Under the pieces are notes generated by a model. It did not search any database. It saw nothing but the letters and a program-made list of their open reading frames with translations, and was not told where the DNA came from. Below, piece after piece: positions 60,101 to 64,000 of a stretch of DNA of 64,000 bases (positions are counted from its first letter, which is position 1; every line of letters starts with the position of its first letter). Source of the DNA: Eretmocerus hayati (taxonomy: Eukaryota > Arthropoda > Insecta > Hymenoptera > Aphelinidae); NCBI GenBank assembly GCA_029851415.1, contig CM056741.1, positions 150,028,522-150,092,521 of the forward strand, in the 5' to 3' direction. The position numbers and the translations under genes were made by a program.

Positions 60101-60913
60101 TCTAGCATTTGATCTTTCATAATCCGAACTGAAAAATTGTTCAAAGTTTGATTCAAGTAATCTGTCTACTTTGTCCCAGTCTGTCCTCTTGGATGCTTTG
60201 TTAAATGATTTTTTATTGTAGATAGATTTTTCTACATTCACATTGACTAGTATCGGAAAATGGTCCGAACCCCAAGTGTCATCACACACATTTAAATCAA
60301 TTTTGTCTGAAATACTAGTTGACGAAAGAATCAAGTCTAGATTTGATGTGCTGCTGTTGTGTGTATTAATACGTGTATATGTGTCAGTATTGTGGAGAAT
60401 CAAATTCGAATCCTCGATGCAGGTTAGTAAAAAGTTACCGTTACTGTCTGAGTCCGAGCAATTCCAGCATTCATGATGTGCGTTAAAATCAGCCATGAGT
60501 AAGGTGTGTGAGCTAGTACTTATTTTGCTGAATATCTCCTGCCATTTTGAAAGTGGAAGGACAGATCCTGGGACTCTATAGCAGATGAAAATATCTAAAG
60601 AAGGATTAATATTAGTTATTCTTATACCAGTAAATTCGATGGTGTTGTCGTTGCAGTTGAGCCCGTTGATCTCGCTGTACGCCAAGTTGTTTCGTATCAG
60701 GAGGAGAATACCTCCACCTCGACTGTTTCTATCTTTTCGGAAGGTTTTAAATCCAGGAAAAGTGAAGTTCTTATGCTCTACTGGGTCGAGCCAAGACTCG
60801 ACGCAGGCGAATATGTCTATATCAGTGAGGATGTTACTCAGCTCTTCTTTCATCCTGCCTATGCTCCTTGCGTTCCAGAAAACAATTCTCAACACTTTAT
60901 TTGCACTAGCCAT
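57170..60913 (-). CDS. ORF2: endonuclease, reverse transcriptase, RNase H polyprotein
   Basis: A 1,247-residue protein that nicks target DNA and copies the element RNA at the nick. The apurinic-type endonuclease fills about residues 1-225: NARS near 14, ESW near 40, ADFNAHHECWNC near 140, SDHFPI near 216. The reverse transcriptase spans about 450-750, with GFRKGQSTIDN, FLDIDGAFDNV (motif A), LQGGVLSP (motif B) and the catalytic DFADD at about 659-663, where F replaces the more usual Y. RNase H spans about 955-1090 with its D-E-D-D set: YTDGS (960), AECIA (997), SDSLSA (1021) and ELADEL (1081), plus AHIGIRGNE (H at 1070). A Cys/His motif CQCGHELQDIDHILWQC (about 1178-1194) closes the protein. 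The start is the ATG in TAATG at the ORF1 stop. No frameshift or stop seen. Confidence 0.95.
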   Translation of the reverse strand: MASANKVLRIVFWNARSIGRMKEELSNILTDIDIFACVESWLDPVEHKNFTFPGFKTFRKDRNSRGGGILLLIRNNLAYSEINGLNCNDNTIEFTGIRITNINPSLDIFICYRVPGSVLPLSKWQEIFSKISTSSHTLLMADFNAHHECWNCSDSDSNGNFLLTCIEDSNLILHNTDTYTRINTHNSSTSNLDLILSSTSISDKIDLNVCDDTWGSDHFPILVNVNVEKSIYNKKSFNKASKRTDWDKVDRLLESNFEQFFSSDYERSNAREKYEFFVKILSEAIGMSTPERKIVHPDKHRNPVAWWDSECERVKRLRRAAWKKWRFTRKTHDLIEFKKRAAIARKTFKVKKKNHFKEFASSLDLGTCPTYVWNKTKILKNKWTKINPSHTPENHQDEEKIRAALDKISPSTCMTDPTWLPSCKENDFFDEYFSFTEFNVALESKNDTSACGMDGIDYATLKKLPIKYELLLLDIFNEMYQTNMYPKEWRDSFVHFIKKSDGINVRPISLTSCICKLFETLNKNRLTWWAEYNNTLPKSQTGFRKGQSTIDNLVKLTLDVEEAFNDKNDLLAVFLDIDGAFDNVNVQLLLQKLAEFGLSLKLIQFIKFILFERRIFTSVNSESERLVLKGVLQGGVLSPILFTIYIALLSLKIPKSVVSLDFADDKALYCKRSSTKSSINLLEKAISVLHKGLSEIGLDLSEKKTVFIHFNRNNIEPGTTQITINGHIVKSSQSTRFLGIIFDYKLTFKQHIHAIQEKSLRSMNIIKYLRGTWWGSNPETLMTFYKSFVRSILDYGSFVYFPTQKDQILKLERLQYASIRLALGYRMSTPTNILIAESKVHLIEERCRYLCLCYLSKIESNTELPIHQKIIQHRKFLKKKKDQKRINSRILNQCILRIELDAQNIFSGKHYGIYIHNYETLLSDITVNTEFGVLVKSSSSPNEMVDDLIMREKALALYTDGSKQTNGRSIGSACCCETLNLSITNSLNSNISIFTAECIAIYNAARSVFDHSNQNVIIFSDSLSAVLAIKSVPSLVKANPYVLQIRQVIKEFSEKSDTNSKISLYWIPAHIGIRGNELADELAKYATTEDPTDEFRTPFTDLREKFKNISYQNTVETILEESVTKGTPYFEKYFSYRKTPWFKGKQLSREIISTINRIRSGHYSLASSLIKIKVVDTTRCQCGHELQDIDHILWQCSLFDTQRHELIGKLKEMGHALPLCSSIILSNPTKNICKAVHSFLRNCQLFI

Positions 60914-62244
60914 TATAATTGAGATAGGTCAACTTCCGAAGCATCAGATTCAATATCTGACTCTTTTGTTTCTATATCATCCTTCTCAGTTGGAAAGTTC
61001 TGGAGAATCAATCTCTTCTTCAGTTTAGTCAATCTCGTTTTCAAATGGCTATCAGTAATTTGTTCATATGTGTGCTCCAACATCTTGATCAAGCCATCGA
61101 TATCCGATGTATACTGCTGTGCTATCTTGAATTTGTCGGGTGCACCTCGAGTTTCGACCAGGAATTCCTGGAGTTTTTCAAAATTCAAGGGCCAGCTTTG
61201 AGATTCTGTGATTTTGCATTTGATTGGTTCGAGAATTCCTTTCACTTTTGAATCGTATTGAGATTTATCAAGTTCTTTCGTATTCTCCTTCTGTTCCTTC
61301 GATACTGTCTTCGGTGTTTTGAATACTTCACTTGAGTTCGATAAAGCAGCCTTTTTTAGCTCCGGTTTGTTCACATCTGCAGCAGCATCACCGGCTGCGC
61401 TCCCAGACGAGGACGATGCTGGAGCTGCCCTTTTTATTCCTCTTTCTTGATGTTCCATTGAGTTGTCGATCAATTGTAGATTATTGTTTTGAATTACGCT
61501 CTCAGTTTGAGTCGTTTGTTGTGACTGTATTGTCTCTTCTTGTTGTGGTGTCTCTGTGTTTACATTCCGCTCTGGATTTGTCGGGCACAGCTTAGCTCTG
61601 TGGCCGTTTTGCTTGCAAAGGAAGCAGTTGAGCGCGTCAGTAGTGAAATATATCCAATATGTGGTTCCGTCATGGTGAATTTGTAATTTCTCTGGCAAAA
61701 TTTGTTCATCTCCCTCTTTTACATAAATTTGGCGTCGAAAAGATCCAATATGTGAACGACCTGGCTTGGTGAGTCCAGCCCTCACATAAGACATCGCTGA
61801 CACGGGAGTAATCCCTTTGACTTTGAGTTCTCTGATGATGATTTCGTGCGGCACGTCAGGATAAACATTGGATACAACGACTCGTTTGTTTCTCTCTATC
61901 AAGGGTCTGATTCTGAGTTGCTCACCTTTGGCTTCGAATGATTGATCCTTTAATTGATCCACGTAGTTTCTGTTCGAGAGATAAACACATACTCTGTTTC
62001 CAGATATTTTAGAGATGAATCTGATGTGGTTTGGGTCAATCAGTAATTCCAATCCATCGATGTATTCATCAATGGTGCATCCTTCAATTGATTCAAAGAC
62101 GATTGCATTTTCTTTCTTCTGTTGGGTTTCATTTGCTATGATGTTGGCGTACGATGTGGTGTTCGATAGTATTTCAGTTCCATTGGTTTGATTTTGTTGT
62201 TGAGGGGTTGCGCTGTGGGATGTCATTTTGATCAGCGAGTGCAC
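60913..62244 (-). CDS. ORF1: Gag-like nucleic-acid-binding protein
   Basis: A 443-residue protein expected to coat the element RNA. The N-terminus is rich in Gln, Asn and Thr. Residues about 55-200 form a globular region containing RVCVYLSNRNYVDQL and RKVV-like basic stretches (NKRVVVSNVYPDVPHE). One CCHC zinc knuckle, CFLCKQNGHRAKLC, lies at about residues 207-220; many I and Jockey relatives have two or three. A Ser/Ala-rich linker follows, then a Lys-rich C-terminal half ending in an acidic tail. ATG at 62244 gives the longest frame; a second ATG six codons on is also possible. The stop shares its last A with the ORF2 start, so reinitiation is likely how ORF2 is made. Confidence 0.9.
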   Translation of the reverse strand: MHSLIKMTSHSATPQQQNQTNGTEILSNTTSYANIIANETQQKKENAIVFESIEGCTIDEYIDGLELLIDPNHIRFISKISGNRVCVYLSNRNYVDQLKDQSFEAKGEQLRIRPLIERNKRVVVSNVYPDVPHEIIIRELKVKGITPVSAMSYVRAGLTKPGRSHIGSFRRQIYVKEGDEQILPEKLQIHHDGTTYWIYFTTDALNCFLCKQNGHRAKLCPTNPERNVNTETPQQEETIQSQQTTQTESVIQNNNLQLIDNSMEHQERGIKRAAPASSSSGSAAGDAAADVNKPELKKAALSNSSEVFKTPKTVSKEQKENTKELDKSQYDSKVKGILEPIKCKITESQSWPLNFEKLQEFLVETRGAPDKFKIAQQYTSDIDGLIKMLEHTYEQITDSHLKTRLTKLKKRLILQNFPTEKDDIETKESDIESDASEVDLSQL

Positions 62245-62424
62245 CTGCGGGCTGCAGGCTGCAGCCCGGAGGTTTCACTAATTTGCACTTTACACTGTCG
62301 ACCGTTTGCTGTATAACACACTGTACACGTACACTATCACCATGAACAACAATAATAAAGCTATTGTATTCGAACCGCTGTCGAAACACGTCTACTCGCG
62401 TCGGCTGTTCAAGCCGAACTCTCC
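62245..62424 (-). promoter_or_regulatory. Retrotransposon 5' UTR with a short upstream ORF
   Basis: It starts GGAGAGTTCGGCTTG directly after the target duplication, so the 5' end appears complete. A 17-codon upstream ORF (62343-62290: ATG to TAA) precedes ORF1. A GC-rich self-complementary GGGCTGCAGGCTGCAGCCC lies at about 62249-62267, just upstream of the ORF1 start. Active elements of this group carry an internal promoter here; I see no TATA box, and the promoter itself is inferred. Confidence 0.6.
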
Positions 62425-62439
62425 ATTTGGGGGTACTTT
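62425..62439. repeat. Target site duplication, 5' side
   Basis: ATTTGGGGGTACTTT, identical to 57023-57037. Palindrome arm sequence resumes immediately after it. Confidence 0.95.
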
Positions 62440-63216
62440 GAGGAGTAATTCCACCCAGATTGTCGCACAACAACTCAGATGGAAGCATATGCGAGCCATG
62501 CTCATGTCGACATTTTAAGCAAAAATTCAAAAAATGGTGTTTTAAATTGGCTGAATAAAATCGAGAATTAAATGGCCCACCCAGATTATTGTTCTAATTG
62601 ATAGTATTGGTATCGAAAAACATATTCGCACAGGTTTGGGGTCGAAAGAAAAAAAAAACGATTTTTTTAAATTGAGCTCAAAGTTTGGCATTTTTACAAA
62701 ACTGCTTAACTTGTATCGGCTATAGCTCCTATAAAGAGTACGATATTCGACTTCTACAGGTGGTGAAATTGTAGGATTTTTTAAGACCTTCAAAATGACC
62801 ACCTGCAGAAGTTGATTATCACATGTCTCGTGGGAGCTACATCACTGTGAAATGTGAAGCAAGCCCAAAAATCGCTAAAATCTGCTCTCAGCAAATAGCT
62901 CCTAGAAGTTACTAGGTTGCATGATTGATTCCGGACTATTTTTTTCTTTTCAAAAGTGCTAGTCTTAATAAAGAAAATGCGCCCAAGTATGTAAAAAAAG
63001 ATTGAGTCTAGTCGGAGCTATGATTTTCCAGAAATAGGCCAAATAGGGGCCTAAAATACACCTACTGTGTGCCCTAGGGCCCGTGGAGGGCTTCGGAAAA
63101 ATCCCCAAAAAATTATTTTGTACTTTTTAAACATAGTATTAATGGAAAAAATTTTTTGGGATTTTTCCCAGACCCCCCTGGTGACGCCCCTGCCCGAAAT
63201 ACTCCGAAATGGCTCA

Positions 63217-64000
63217 GACCCATTTTGTCACAGTACATTCGTGGTAAAAAGTTTCTCACTTTGGATAAAACTAATCAAGATTTTATCAAATATGACGAAA
63301 AACTACACATCACTCAGTCACAGTTTCACATAAAAGCCCACTCCACTATCGAGAAAATATGGCAATTGAGTCGGTCAATGATACATGCATCAAATACCTA
63401 CTCGTTCAACTTAAGAATAATAATGATGTGTTGGAGCAAAACAAGTATCGAAAAAGAACAAAAAACGAAATAGCTGGTGCGGGATCTGAAAAAAACTCTG
63501 GGAATCAAAAGTTCAATGTATGGAATCATATCTCTTCAAAACTTGCGTGGATGTGACGTTTCTCCGATGACGTTTGCAAACTGATTACGGGTAGAGTTTG
63601 ACTCTTGAAGTTTATAATGGTAAGACCTTGATATAAAATTGTTGGCAATGTCAGTCTTTCTTCCATCAAAGGTATAAATCGTCAATATTTATTGATAATT
63701 GCTTACAAAATAAACTAACCAAGTTTACCTAACTTGCCCCTACTCACTGCAAAATTGATTATCTGTATATTTGCGACAGCTTTGAAACAAAATATTAAAT
63801 CTGGCCGGTTCCAAGAGTTATTCTAAAGCTCATCCAAAGGCTGGCAGGATGAGCAGAATGAAGCTTAATTTTCGATTCATCTTTCACGACCTATTGCAAT
63901 TCTACAAAATTGTGATTTTTCAGTTAATACTTAGGCGCAAGTTGGGTCTACTTTGGTCATTTCTATACTTGTCAGAATTAAAAAAAACAATATGTGTGTT
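63217..64000. other. Flanking DNA right of the palindrome
   Basis: A plus-strand frame of 65 codons (63359-63556) is polar and protein-like but unrecognised. Nothing else identified. Confidence 0.4.

Larger units (their letters stand above)
57038..62424 (-). mobile_element. Full-length LINE-type non-LTR retrotransposon
   Basis: A 5,387-bp insertion on the minus strand between perfect 15-bp duplications. In its own direction it has a 5' UTR of 180 bp, ORF1 (443 codons), ORF2 (1,247 codons) overlapping by one base, a short 3' UTR and a poly(A) tail of at least 17 bases (57038-57054). The order endonuclease, reverse transcriptase, RNase H excludes Jockey and CR1, which lack RNase H, and fits the I group (I, Nimb, LOA and relatives). 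The exact clade is not fixed. Both frames are open and all catalytic residues that I can identify are present, so the copy may be young. Confidence 0.95.
55695..63216. mobile_element. 2.1-kb palindromic element split by a retrotransposon
   Basis: The left arm (55695-56706) is the reverse complement of a right arm in two pieces: 56801-57037 and 62440-63216. The outer ends correspond as TGAGTCATTTCGGAGCATTT and TGAGCCATTTCGGAGTATTT. The inner ends meet at ATCCCGGGGTC and GACCCCGGAAT around a loop of about 95 bp. The arms differ at many positions (roughly a fifth by eye), so the palindrome is old. Without the insertion it would be about 2.12 kb. GGCGT and GGGG runs near the ends recall hAT-type termini, but no 8-bp duplication was secured. 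Frames of the type PRARGGLRKN in both arms (55653-55847, 63067-63333) are repeats of the same arm sequence, not genes. Confidence 0.85.

Noticed and set aside
57930..61595. Several plus-strand ORFs of 60-147 codons
   Set aside because: Antisense shadows of the retrotransposon ORF1 and ORF2.
62174..62530. 118-codon minus-strand ORF at the retrotransposon 5' end
   Set aside because: It runs from palindrome sequence through the target duplication into the 5' UTR and ORF1 in a wrong frame; a chance read-through.
1..64000. CRISPR arrays, bacterial operons, phage modules
   Set aside because: No regularly spaced direct repeats with unique spacers, no ribosome-binding-site-led gene series; features are eukaryotic throughout.

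Overview
The window looks like a stretch of an arthropod, probably insect, nuclear genome. The DNA is AT-rich with long intergenic stretches. The one host gene I can model has short introns with GT...AG ends. The rest is dominated by eukaryotic mobile elements: a LINE-type retrotransposon, decayed reverse transcriptase fragments, a tRNA-derived SINE head, and many non-autonomous inverted-repeat elements with TA or TTAA target duplications. I see no operons, bacterial promoters or CRISPR arrays. Species cannot be named from the sequence.

Layout. 1-28 kb is almost gene-free. It holds a Tc1/mariner-like palindromic element (2796-3718), a foldback element (8271-9053), a nearly perfect 2-kb palindrome (9990-11989), a SINE head (12961-13060), a long-armed inverted repeat (14850-15785), a small foldback (18030-18205) and a piggyBac-like TTAA element (27354-27945). 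28-46 kb holds a second piggyBac-like element nested inside another inverted repeat (29858-31431), a second copy of the Tc1-like element (33476-34399), a cluster of repeated GTGTACCAAAGTTACCCC motifs, and six more inverted-repeat elements. 45.8-49.2 kb holds two decayed non-LTR reverse transcriptase fragments. One is bracketed by a 15-bp duplication inside a degenerate GACC-rich array. A CATC repeat follows.

The best host gene is on the minus strand at 53403-54603: four spliced exons that together encode a START lipid-transfer domain of the STARD3/Start1 type. Its N-terminal part lies upstream, toward higher coordinates, and was not found with confidence.

The right end (55695-63216) is a 2.1-kb palindromic element. 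Its right arm was split by a complete LINE-type retrotransposon (57038-62424, minus strand) with a poly(A) tail and a perfect 15-bp target duplication. This element has an ORF1 with a CCHC knuckle and an ORF2 with endonuclease, reverse transcriptase, RNase H and a C-terminal zinc motif. The two ORFs overlap as TAATG. Catalytic residues look intact, so this may be a recently active copy. The opposite palindrome arm serves as a built-in empty-site reference.

I did not find a wholly new system. The most distinctive themes are the intact retrotransposon nested in a palindrome, the high density of long inverted repeats, and the young 2-kb palindrome whose arms carry matching reading frames of unknown origin.
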